Below are positions 1 through 8,800 of a DNA stretch of 64,000 nt, in pieces; position 1 is the stretch's first letter; each line of letters starts with the position of its first letter. The DNA comes from Citroniella saccharovorans. Its GTDB lineage: Bacteria > Bacillota > Clostridia > Tissierellales > Peptoniphilaceae. The position numbers and the translations under genes are program-made. Where the stretch lies: contig NZ_JAYKOT010000003.1 in assembly GCF_035481615.1 (NCBI RefSeq), positions 124,001 to 188,000 on the forward strand, given 5' to 3'. The notes beneath the pieces were generated by a model. The model worked only from the letters and a program-made list of their open reading frames with translations. It made no database searches and had not been told where the DNA came from.

Positions 1-1
1 T

Positions 2-484
2 CCAGCTGAAAATCTTACAAATAGATTTGCAAAAATTGACAGAACAAGGTTTGGAGAAGTTGAAGGAATTACTGATAAGGGATATTATACAAATTCTTAC
101 CATGTATTTGTTGGAGAAGAAATTGACGTATTTTCTAAATTTAAATTTGAATCAGATTTTCAAGCAAGATCAACTGGCGGCTGTATATCTTATGCAGAAA
201 TTCCTAATATGACTAATAATGTTGAAGCAGTTCTTACTATGGTAAAATATATTTCAGACAATATAACTTATGCAGAATTTAATACAAAACTTGATTATTG
301 CCATGAATGTGGATATGACGGAGAAATTATTGTAAATGATGACAATGAGTGGGAATGTCCACATTGTCACAATAAGGACAAGAAAAAGCTTACTGTAATT
401 AGAAGAACATGCGGTTATCTTGGGGAAAACTTCTGGAATGAAGGCAGAACCAAAGAAATTAAAGCAAGGGTACTTCACATATAA
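2..484 (+). CDS. nrdD: Anaerobic ribonucleoside-triphosphate reductase, C-terminal part (5' end outside window)
   Basis: This is the last ~160 residues of the class III reductase that makes dNTPs from NTPs without oxygen. The frame is open from base 2 and ends in TAA at 482-484. Two Cys pairs (CHEC and CPHC) form the C-terminal zinc site. The RTCGYLG motif near the end carries the glycine that becomes the glycyl radical in the family. The stop overlaps the start of nrdG by one base (TAATG), so the reductase and its activase are translationally coupled. The internal ATG at 209 is not a gene start, because homology continues upstream of it. The identification is firm although the gene is cut by the window edge. 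Confidence 0.95.
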   Translation, partial: PAENLTNRFAKIDRTRFGEVEGITDKGYYTNSYHVFVGEEIDVFSKFKFESDFQARSTGGCISYAEIPNMTNNVEAVLTMVKYISDNITYAEFNTKLDYCHECGYDGEIIVNDDNEWECPHCHNKDKKKLTVIRRTCGYLGENFWNEGRTKEIKARVLHI

Positions 485-984
485 TGAAATATGCACAAAT
501 AAGAAAGTTTGATGTCGCCAACGGACCAGGCATTAGAACAAGCATATTTGTAACGGGCTGTACACATAATTGTAAGGGATGTTTCAACAAGGAATATCAA
601 TCTTTTTCCTATGGGGATGACTGGACTAATAAAGAAACAGAAAAAGTTATAGAGTATTTAAAAGATAAAAATGTATCGGGCCTTACTCTTTTAGGCGGGG
701 AGCCTTTTCAAAATGTTGATGGTCTTTTAGAAGTTATAAAAGAAGTTAAAAAAAATATAAAAAAAGATATTTGGGCATACTCTGGTTATACATTCGAAGA
801 AATAATAAATGACCCAAAAAGACTTAAACTTTTAGAAGAGGTTGACGTTTTAGTAGATGGAAAATTTGTAGAAGAAAAAAAGAATTTAAAGCTCAGGTTT
901 AGAGGCTCATCTAATCAGAGAATTTTAGACTGTAAGAGAAGTCTTGAAGAGCAAAAACCCATCTGGTTAGAGGAATTTAAATAG
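484..984 (+). CDS. nrdG: Anaerobic ribonucleotide reductase activating protein (radical SAM)
   Basis: A 166-residue radical SAM enzyme that installs the glycyl radical on NrdD using S-adenosylmethionine and a [4Fe-4S] cluster. The cluster-binding motif is visible near residues 26-33 as CTHNCKGC (C-x3-C-x2-C), followed by the LLGGEPF motif typical of small activases. Its length matches the family (about 155-180). The start overlaps the nrdD stop by one base, which fixes it. It is the last gene of this operon: about 200 bases downstream lie a degenerate repeat element and then a strong terminator. Confidence 0.96.
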   Translation: MKYAQIRKFDVANGPGIRTSIFVTGCTHNCKGCFNKEYQSFSYGDDWTNKETEKVIEYLKDKNVSGLTLLGGEPFQNVDGLLEVIKEVKKNIKKDIWAYSGYTFEEIINDPKRLKLLEEVDVLVDGKFVEEKKNLKLRFRGSSNQRILDCKRSLEEQKPIWLEEFK

Positions 985-1010
985 AAAAAATCTTACTTTT
1001 TTGCAAGATT

Positions 1011-1190
1011 GATAGTTTTGGCAAAATCCAAAAATTTTACCTAGAAAAATTAATTTCTAAATCATATAAATATGTAAATCTAAAGCTTATTAAGGCGTGG
1101 ATAGTTTGATTTATACCCCCTTTAATTTGATTTATAGTAGATTATTTTTGTTAAAGGTTTATATTTGGATTTTGTCATTTTATTAAGATT
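1011..1190. repeat. Degenerate copy of the terminator-associated palindromic element
   Basis: The ends match the two intact copies near 16.6 kb and 24.0 kb: GGCAAAATCCAAAAA at about 1020-1034 and TTTGGATTTTGTC at about 1164-1176, facing each other. The interior is mostly diverged, but a TAAATC...GATTTATA inverted pair remains near the centre. The copy lies between two terminator-like hairpins, one weak (989-1010) and one strong (1195-1218), as the other copies also sit in or between terminator sequences. The boundaries are approximate. Confidence 0.5.
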
Positions 1191-1194
1191 ATAG

Positions 1195-1218
1195 TCTTGC
1201 TTTTGGCAAGATTTTTTT
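1195..1218 (+). terminator. Rho-independent terminator
   Basis: TCTTGC and GCAAGA form a 6-bp stem around a TTTTG loop, followed by seven T. It presumably ends nrdDG transcripts. A weaker related hairpin (AATCTT ... GCAAGATT) lies at 989-1010, on the other side of the degenerate repeat, as if the terminator had been duplicated or split. Confidence 0.8.
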
Positions 1219-1238
1219 ATTTAAAAAAACAAATTGAA

Positions 1239-1260
1239 TATAAGTAAAATTTTACTTATA
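1239..1260. promoter_or_regulatory. Perfect 22-bp palindrome upstream of the luciferase-like gene
   Basis: A perfect dyad centred on AAGTAAAATTTTACTT lies about 175 bp before the next start codon. It could be an operator or only a cruciform-prone A/T sequence. Its role is unknown. Confidence 0.35.
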
Positions 1261-1373
1261 ACCAATTTATAAGCCTTATTATTGGGTATATATAAATAGC
1301 TATTAAGTTAAATTTTATATAATTTTTGAATAGTGATTTAATTAAGACATAAGAAAAGGAAAAATTATATAAG

Positions 1374-1394
1374 TATATTCAATTAGAATATAAT
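1374..1394 (+). promoter_or_regulatory. Likely -10 box inside an inverted repeat
   Basis: TATAAT at 1389-1394 overlaps the inverted repeat TATATTC-AATTA-GAATATA (1374-1392), 40 bp before the gene at 1434. No good -35 is visible, which would fit an activator-dependent or operator-covered promoter. This is inference from the arrangement only. Confidence 0.35.
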
Positions 1395-1433
1395 ATTTAA
1401 AAATCACCAAAAAATCATTTTAAGGAGGATGCG

Positions 1434-2417
1434 ATGAAATTATCTATATTAGATCTTATGCCTTTTTTTGAAAACGACACAGAAGCAGCTGTTATCGAAA
1501 GGACCAGAGAAGTTTGCGTAGCAGCGGATGAAATAGGATACAATAGATACTGGATTGCTGAACACCACAACGCCCCAAATGTTATGAGTTCAGCCTCAGC
1601 CATTATGGTTAAAGACTTACTTGAGAGGACTAAGAATATAAGAGTTGGGGCTGGAGGAGTAATGCTTATAAATCACATACCATTTTTGATTGCGGAAACT
1701 TATGGAATGCTTGATGTAATGTATCCGGGTAGAGTTGATTTAGGCCTTGGTAGAGCTCCAGGTACTGACTATAAAACAGCCCAAATTATATATAGAGGAG
1801 ACATACAAGAAGAAAAATTTTTAGAAAGCGTAAACCTACTTAGGAAGTATTTTGATAAAGATGATTCTTCACTAGAATCAAGACCATATCCAGCTGCAGG
1901 TAGGAATATTCCAATAATAATTTTAGGATCTTCTTTATCTTCAGCAAAAATAGCAGCTGAAATTGGCGCTATATATTCATTTGCTGGCCATTTTTCTCCT
2001 TCTCTATTAGATAGTGCAATAAAAACATATAGAGATAACTTTAAAGCTAGTAAATATCTTGAAAAGCCTTATTTAATATTAGGATATTTGGCTTATGCAT
2101 CCGATAGCAAGGAAAGATCTGAATTTTTATTTAGTTCAGCTCAGCAGGGAATCCTAGATATAGCTAGAGGGAATAAGGATCTTTTTAAACATCCAACTGA
2201 AAACTTTTTAAATAGCTTAAATTCTGCTGAAAAAATTCTTCTAAAAACTAGAATGGGAATTAAACTTTTGGGTGACAAGGAAGATGTTAAAAAGCAGCTC
2301 AAAGAATTTAAAGAAAAATATAATCCAGATGAACTTGTTGGAGTAACATACATGAAAGATGCTAAGGATATTATAAATAACTATAAAACTATTTTAGAAG
2401 CATCAAAAGAAATCTAA
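1434..2417 (+). CDS. LLM-class (luciferase-like) flavin-dependent oxidoreductase
   Basis: A 327-residue protein of the bacterial luciferase-like superfamily, which uses reduced FMN or F420; in Firmicutes FMN is expected. Family signatures include the WIAEHHN segment near residue 41, the VGAGGVML strand near residue 72, and the LGLGRAPGTD loop near residue 104 that characterises the MsnO8/YhbW-like branch. Start choice is strong: AAGGAGG lies just upstream of the ATG. It appears monocistronic, with a terminator 15 bases after the stop. The substrate cannot be told from the sequence. In an anaerobe it is unlikely to act as a true luciferase. Confidence 0.88.
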   Translation: MKLSILDLMPFFENDTEAAVIERTREVCVAADEIGYNRYWIAEHHNAPNVMSSASAIMVKDLLERTKNIRVGAGGVMLINHIPFLIAETYGMLDVMYPGRVDLGLGRAPGTDYKTAQIIYRGDIQEEKFLESVNLLRKYFDKDDSSLESRPYPAAGRNIPIIILGSSLSSAKIAAEIGAIYSFAGHFSPSLLDSAIKTYRDNFKASKYLEKPYLILGYLAYASDSKERSEFLFSSAQQGILDIARGNKDLFKHPTENFLNSLNSAEKILLKTRMGIKLLGDKEDVKKQLKEFKEKYNPDELVGVTYMKDAKDIINNYKTILEASKEI

Positions 2418-2432
2418 ATTTTTCATTGATTT

Positions 2433-2464
2433 AAAAGACATATTTTTGATATGTCTTTTTTTTT
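2433..2464 (+). terminator. Rho-independent terminator
   Basis: AAAAGACATAT and ATATGTCTTTT form an 11-bp stem with a TTTTG loop, and the T-tract runs on from the stem. It ends the oxidoreductase transcript. Confidence 0.88.
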
Positions 2465-2540
2465 ATTTTTCATTAAATTAAAAAGAAAGTTTATCACGGA
2501 ACATATATTCTTTTTTTAAAATGTATAGTATAATCATAGT

Positions 2541-3461
2541 ATGGAAAAAAATATTATAATATTATCTAAAAAAGCGGGCTCAGGTAAGAAGCTCTTAAAC
2601 AAGGAAAAAATTGAAGAAATATTTTCTAAAAACAACAAATTAGATAGTCTAACTATCATAACTACTAAAGATAAGGAAGATGTATATAATCTTTCAAAAT
2701 ATTATTCTGAAAAATATGGAGAAAATCTTAAGCTATTTATATCAGGCGGAGATGGAAGTATAAGCGAAGCGATAGGAGGAATTGTTGGAACTGAAACAAA
2801 ACTTGGAATTTTGCCGACTGGTACAGCTAATGATTTTGCTAAATATTTATATAAAAAGAATGTTGATCCATATAAACTTATAGAATCTAGCTTTGAAGCT
2901 GAAAGCAAAAAGATGGACCTTATGGCTTTTGGTGATAGCTTTGCCGCTAATATTATTTCACTTGGCTTAGACTCTGTAGTATTAAGAGATGCACTTATTG
3001 GAGTAGAGAAAAATCCATCCCTTGGACATCTAAATTATCTTAAGTCAGTTTTTAAGAATCTAAAAAATAAAAAAGATTATAAGATTTCCTATGAATTTGT
3101 ATTGGAAAATGGAGAAATTGTTAAGGACGAGGCAAATATTCTCATAATGGCTATTTGTAATGGCGCATTTTATGGATCAGGATTTAACCCAGCTCCATCT
3201 GCATCAGTTTTTGATGGAGTTTTGGATCTTGTTATAGCTTATAAAATGAAGCTTGGGAGATTTTTACTTGAAATTGTTAAATATAAATTTGGAAAAAATA
3301 AAGAAAGTCAGTATTTTAAAAGATTTAGAATTAAGGAGCTTTCTATAAAGTCATTATCCGAAAAAATTCCAGCTAATTATGATGGAGAGCTTTTCTACCT
3401 TGATGAGCTTAATATAAAAGTTTTAGAGAAAAAAATTAATTTATTAATTCTTAAACCCTAG
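2541..3461 (+). CDS. Diacylglycerol kinase-family lipid kinase (DagK/YegS-like)
   Basis: A 306-residue member of the DAGK catalytic family, which phosphorylates diacylglycerol or a related lipid at the inner membrane face. The nucleotide-binding GGDGS motif is near residue 70 (GGDGT in most members), followed by LPTGTANDFAK near residue 93, the second conserved loop. Length fits bacterial DagK/YegS (about 290-310). The start is unusual: no ribosome site precedes the ATG, and TATAAT (2529-2534) ends six bases before it, so the message may be leaderless. It stands alone, 70 bp before the polymerase gene. Family is firm; the lipid substrate is not known. Confidence 0.88.
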   Translation: MEKNIIILSKKAGSGKKLLNKEKIEEIFSKNNKLDSLTIITTKDKEDVYNLSKYYSEKYGENLKLFISGGDGSISEAIGGIVGTETKLGILPTGTANDFAKYLYKKNVDPYKLIESSFEAESKKMDLMAFGDSFAANIISLGLDSVVLRDALIGVEKNPSLGHLNYLKSVFKNLKNKKDYKISYEFVLENGEIVKDEANILIMAICNGAFYGSGFNPAPSASVFDGVLDLVIAYKMKLGRFLLEIVKYKFGKNKESQYFKRFRIKELSIKSLSEKIPANYDGELFYLDELNIKVLEKKINLLILKP

Positions 3462-3531
3462 AATTTCAAACTTTTAAAATAAGGATTTTATTATTATATA
3501 ATTTTATTTTTCTTGAAAGGAGGAGAAATTT

Positions 3532-5034
3532 ATGGAAAAAGTATATTTTGCTATTGACCTAAAATCTTTTTATGCATCATCTGAATGTGCTATAAGAAAA
3601 CTAGACCCACTTACTACAAACCTTGTTGTTGCAGACACTACAAGAACTGATGGTTCAATCTGCCTTGCGGTTTCTCCTTCTTTAAAAGAATTTGGCGTTC
3701 CTGGTAGGCCAAGATTATTTGAAGTTAAAGAAATTATAAGTAAAATAAATTATTTTAGGAGAAAAAAGCATCCTGAAATAAAGGAATTTAAAAAATCTCC
3801 ATTTAAAAAAGATCTAAATGATGATAGGGTCCTAGTAGATTTTATAATTGCTAGACCAAGGATGAGCCTTTACCTAGATTATTCGGCAAAAATAGTAAAT
3901 ATATATAAAAGGTTTGTTCATCCTGAAGATATACACATCTACTCAATAGATGAGGTTTTTATAGATGCTACAAGCTATATTAAAAAATATAAGTCTAGCC
4001 ATGACATGCTTCTTGAAATAATAAAAGCAGCCCTATACGAAACCGGAATTACAGCAACAGCAGGCATTGGACCCAATCTATATTTGGCAAAGATTGCTAT
4101 GGATATTATGGCTAAAAAAATGAAAGCAGATAAAGACGGGATTAGAACTTACTTTTTAGATGAGAGAAAATATAGGGAAGAACTTTGGGACCATCTTCCA
4201 CTTACAGATTTTTGGAGACTTGGCAAGGGAACAGAAAAAACCTTAAATAAGAATGGAATTTACACCATGGGAGATATTTGCCTTGCCTCCTTAAATAAAT
4301 TTGGCGACTCTAGATGTGAGGACCTTCTCTATAAACTTTTTGGAGTTGGGGCTGAGCTTCTAATTGATCATGCATGGGGGAAGGAGACATGCACAATAAA
4401 AGATATTAAAAATTATAAGCCAAAGAGAAATTCTATCTCCTCTGGCCAGGTTCTTTTTAGACCCTATTCTTTTGAAGAAGGTAAAACTATACTTTCAGAA
4501 ATGGTGGAGAATTTTACCTATAAGCTTATAGAATCCTCTCAGCTCACTGGCCACATATCCCTTACCATATCCTTTGATGAAAAAAGTTTGGAAAATATAA
4601 AAGATGACTACAAGGGAGAAATTAGAATAAATTCCTATGGACGAAAAGTGCCAAGATATGCACATTTATCCAAAAAACTTGATAGCCTAACTATGTCTGT
4701 AAATACTTTAAAAAGTGAATTTTTTGAAATATATGAAAAAATTGTAAATAAAGATTTCTACCTTAGAAAAATTTCAATTTCCTTTGGAGAACTTGTTGAT
4801 TTAAAAAAGGCTAGGGAGGAAGACCTAATATATAAGCAGCAGTCTTTATTTGACCTTGAGAAAAACTATTCCAGCAAAACTGAGCTGGACCAGGAAAAAG
4901 AGTTGAGACTGCAAAAAACCCTTCTAAATATTAGACAAAAATTTGGGGCAAATTCAATTATGAAGGCGGACAGTCTAAAAGAAGAAGCTACTGGAATAGA
5001 TAGAAATAATCAGATAGGAGGTCATAGAGCCTAA
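3532..5034 (+). CDS. Y-family DNA polymerase (UvrX/UmuC-like)
   Basis: A 500-residue translesion polymerase of the UmuC/DinB superfamily, most like the Bacillus UvrX (YqjW)/YozK branch. The N-terminus holds the metal-binding FAIDLKSFYAS motif, and the second catalytic motif YSIDEVFID lies near residue 140. A helix-hairpin region (LGKGTEKTLNKNGI) and a little-finger domain follow. AAAGGAGGAG lies just before the ATG. Its stop overlaps the next gene by one base (TAATG). That gene is a YolD-like protein, the standard partner of this branch in Firmicutes and their phages or plasmids. No LexA-type operator was recognised. Confidence 0.93.
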   Translation: MEKVYFAIDLKSFYASSECAIRKLDPLTTNLVVADTTRTDGSICLAVSPSLKEFGVPGRPRLFEVKEIISKINYFRRKKHPEIKEFKKSPFKKDLNDDRVLVDFIIARPRMSLYLDYSAKIVNIYKRFVHPEDIHIYSIDEVFIDATSYIKKYKSSHDMLLEIIKAALYETGITATAGIGPNLYLAKIAMDIMAKKMKADKDGIRTYFLDERKYREELWDHLPLTDFWRLGKGTEKTLNKNGIYTMGDICLASLNKFGDSRCEDLLYKLFGVGAELLIDHAWGKETCTIKDIKNYKPKRNSISSGQVLFRPYSFEEGKTILSEMVENFTYKLIESSQLTGHISLTISFDEKSLENIKDDYKGEIRINSYGRKVPRYAHLSKKLDSLTMSVNTLKSEFFEIYEKIVNKDFYLRKISISFGELVDLKKAREEDLIYKQQSLFDLEKNYSSKTELDQEKELRLQKTLLNIRQKFGANSIMKADSLKEEATGIDRNNQIGGHRA

Positions 5035-5435
5035 TGGATAAAAAATATATGGATATTATTAACCTAGACTATAAGCCGTCTTTAAAGCACCCAAGGATGC
5101 CAAGGCAAAATAGAGCCTGTCAGTTTCAAGCCTTTAAAGCTCTTAGGGGATATGAGGAGCGAATTTACGAATCATCTAAGGAGAAAATAAAAAAAAAACA
5201 TCTAGCAAGCGACCAAAAAGATTTAATAAATTACCGCCTATCGGAGATAATATCTGGAAAAATTAAAAAAAATTATAAATTTGTTTTCTTTAAAAGGGAC
5301 GACTCTTTCATATATGGAAAGTACGAAAACGTTTGTGGAAAAGTACAAAAAATAGATTCCTATGAAAAAATTATCTATTTAGAAAAAGGAGAGAGGATAA
5401 ACATAGAAGATTTAATAGCAATAGAGGAATTATAA
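5034..5435 (+). CDS. YolD-like protein
   Basis: A 133-residue protein recognised by its N-terminal segment HPRMPRQNRACQFQAF and the following acidic-basic helix, typical of the YolD-like family. YolD proteins are coded next to UvrX-type polymerases and are proposed, without direct biochemical proof known to me, to act in the role UmuD has in Proteobacteria. The ATG overlaps the polymerase stop, so the two are translated together. The C-terminal half (residues 75-133) looks like a small beta domain. No terminator is seen for about 240 bp. Confidence 0.82.
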   Translation: MDKKYMDIINLDYKPSLKHPRMPRQNRACQFQAFKALRGYEERIYESSKEKIKKKHLASDQKDLINYRLSEIISGKIKKNYKFVFFKRDDSFIYGKYENVCGKVQKIDSYEKIIYLEKGERINIEDLIAIEEL

Positions 5436-5683
5436 AAAACTTTTTTTAATCTTTAATTAGAGATTTTATAAAAAACATAGTAAAAATATAAATTTTTTGC
5501 AAAAATATAAAATAAGCTTCTTTAAGAGGAAAAAGATTGTAAATTAGTTAAAATATTTTCTTAAAGGTAAAATTTTGCAAAATTTTACAAATCTATAAAT
5601 CTTAAATTCAAATATTAAACTAATCTTTTAAATATTATAGGTTGGATTTTATAAATACTATGCTTTTTAAAATTAATTACAAG

Positions 5684-5708
5684 GGTCATATAACTATGAC
5701 CTTTTTTT
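5684..5708 (+). terminator. Rho-independent terminator
   Basis: GGTCATA and TATGACC pair around TAAC, followed by seven T. It lies in the 387-bp gap after the polymerase operon. The first 240 bp of that gap are A/T-rich with no gene visible. Confidence 0.82.
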
Positions 5709-5766
5709 AATTCCAATAAATAAAACAAAAATTTAACCGAAAAATAGGATAGTGAAAACATTTGTA

Positions 5767-5795
5767 TTGTATATTTTACACAAATGGGATATAAT
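5767..5795 (+). promoter_or_regulatory. Sigma-A promoter of the first protease
   Basis: TTGTAT (-35, 5767-5772), a 17-bp spacer and a perfect TATAAT (-10, 5790-5795), about 28 bp before the start codon. Confidence 0.72.
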
Positions 5796-5822
5796 AAAGT
5801 CGTATAAATACAAAGAAAGGAT

Positions 5823-8800
5823 GTGCATAAATTGCAAAAATTTCAAAAAAGAATATTAGCATTCTTTTTAGCACTAGTAATGATATTACCATCATTTGCA
5901 GGAACATATGCTGCTGGAAATGCTAATAAGCCTGTACAAAAAAGTACAAGCCAAAAAGTTGAAAATAAGAAATTTAACAGAACTATAGATCCGACACTTA
6001 GAAAGATGATAAGTGGCAATCAATCTGTTAAAAAGGTTAAAGTTATTATTGAGTTAAAGGAAGACTCAGTTTTAGAAACTGCAGCTAAAGAAGGTAAGGC
6101 TCTACAAGACTTATCAGCTACAGAAGTTAAAAACATAACTGAAAAAAATACTGAAGCTCAAGAAAAACTTGTAAAAGATCTTGATATTAAGGCTGAAGAT
6201 AAGTTCTCAAACGCTATCAACGCTATAAGTACAGAAGTAAGCTTATCTGAAATAGAAGATATAGCTAAACACAAAGACGTTAGAGAAATTCGCCTTTCAA
6301 GAAGATATTTAAGACCTGCTGAACCAACAATGTCTGAAGCAGTTAAAATAACTGAAGCAGATAAAGTTTGGGCTGATTATGGTTATAAGGGAGAAGGAAG
6401 CGTTGTAGCTATTATTGATACAGGCTTTGATGTAAATCACCCTGACTTCAAATTAACTGATACAGACAAAGTTAGATACAAAGAAGCTGATATTGAAGCT
6501 TTAAAAAATAGCGACAATACTCTTCTAGGAGTATACCACAATGAAAAATTCCCTTATGTGTATGATTATCAAGACTCTTCAACAAATGTAAGAGAATACA
6601 AAGATGAATCTCACGGCCAACACGTTGCTGGTATTGCAGCAGCTAATGGTAAGGTAGTAGGGGTTGCTCCAGAAGCTCAAATTCTTGCAATGAAGGTTTT
6701 CTCAAATGAAATGACAAATGATTCTGTTTGGGAAGAACAATATATTAGAGCTATAGAAGATGCAACAAAGCTTCAAGCTGACGCTTTAAATATGTCACTT
6801 GGTGGAATCGCTGGAAACTCATATTATGACGATGAAAATACAACTTTAAATAAGGTTTTAAACGATGCAAATAAAGCTGGAGTTGTATGTAATATAGCTG
6901 CTGGTAATGATAGAAACCAAAATGACGGAAGAGATGTTCCTCACAACTTCTTAACTGACCCAGACGTAGGAGTAGTTGGAGATCCTGCAACTTATGAAGG
7001 CTCTTTTGCAGTTGCTTCATATAACAACGACAAGAGTATGTTCAACTATGTATCTTTTACAGGTAAAGATGGAAAGACTCTTGAAATTCCTGCAATTCTT
7101 CACGAAGGTTCACCTCATGATAATCTAGGAAAAGAATATGGTATAGTTTCAGTTGGATATGGTGCTAGTGATGATGATTATGCTGGAGTAGACGCAAGTG
7201 GTAAGATTGTTCTAGTACAAAGAGGAAATGCATCATTTACTGAAAAAACAAGACTTGCTGAAAAACATGGAGCTACAGGAATAATTATCTACAACCACGA
7301 AGCAGGTGGAAACGACTTAATGGGCATGATAATTGATGCACCATATCAAATTCCTATGGCCTTTATTGGACACGCAGATGGACTTAAATTAATAGATGCT
7401 ACAAAAGCTACTATAGGAAATGATAAAAAACTTATAGATAGCCCTACAGCAAAACAAATGGCTAAATCTTCTTCTTGGGGACCTGCACCAGATTTAAGAA
7501 TGAAGCCAGAAATTACAGCACCAGGTAACAACATTTACTCTCTTCAAAATGACGGAGAATATATGGTTATGAGTGGTACTTCTATGGCTACTCCTCATGT
7601 TACTGGAGCAACTGCTCTTATTGCTCAAGCTCTAAGAGATAGATTTAATATTACTAGAGACAAGCAAGCATTCCTTGCAAAGACAATAATGATGAATACA
7701 GCTCACCCTATAGCTGACCCAACTACAGATGGATCTTACTATTCAGTTATGGAAGCTGGAGCTGGTTTACTAAATGTATTAGATGCTGTTAAAACAAATG
7801 TATATGCAACAGCAGTTGGTGGAGCGGACACAAAAGCCGATGGAAAACTTGAACTTAAATCAATTGGTACAAAGAATTTCAAAACAACTATAACTTTTAA
7901 CAACCTTTCAGAAAAGGCAGTTAAATTTAATGCTCCATCAGTAATCGCTTTAACTCCAGAGATTAATCCTGATGGATGGTATACAGACAAGTCTCAAAGA
8001 CTAAACGCTACTGTAAGCGCTGACAAGGAAGTTACCGTTCCAGCAAATGGAAGCATAGATGTAGAAGTTGAAGTTTCTGTTACAGACGAAGTTCAAAAGA
8101 ATCAATTCCTAAATGGATATATTACATTTGATTCTGATAGTAACTCAAGTATAACTATTCCATTCTTAGCTTTCTATGGAAATTGGGCAGAACCAGCACC
8201 ATTTGGTGGATTCTGGCAATACAATGAACCAAACTACTATAAATGGCAAGCATTCTCATCTAGACCAAAAGATAATGGCTGGACACACCTACCAAATATA
8301 AAAGTTGGAGATGGGGAAGAAGTTAAAGACTATGCTGTTTACTTCTCTTATGAAACTGCAGTTAACCCTGTATTAACTATTATGAGAAACTTAAATAGTA
8401 TAGACGCAATCTATACAGATAAAGATGGAAAAACTTTAAAAGAAGGAAATATAACATTAGAGTCTTGGGGACTTAAGAAATACAATGGAAGAATATTCCC
8501 TGAAACTCAATTCTTTAACGAACTTGGATGGGAACCAAGCGGATTAGTTGATGGAGAAGAATACTACGCTCAGCTTAAGGCAGACCTTAATGGTACACCT
8601 GAAAAAGACGATTATACTTCTCCAAAATATAAATTAATCGCTGATATCGTTAAGCCAACAATTAAGAATTATGAGCTTGATCCAGTTAATAGAACTATAA
8701 CTATTGAATTTGAAGACAATCTATCAGGTGTATCTTACGTTGAAATTTGGAACAAGACTTTAGATAGCGTTGTAAACCTATATCCTAATATGGCTAAAAG

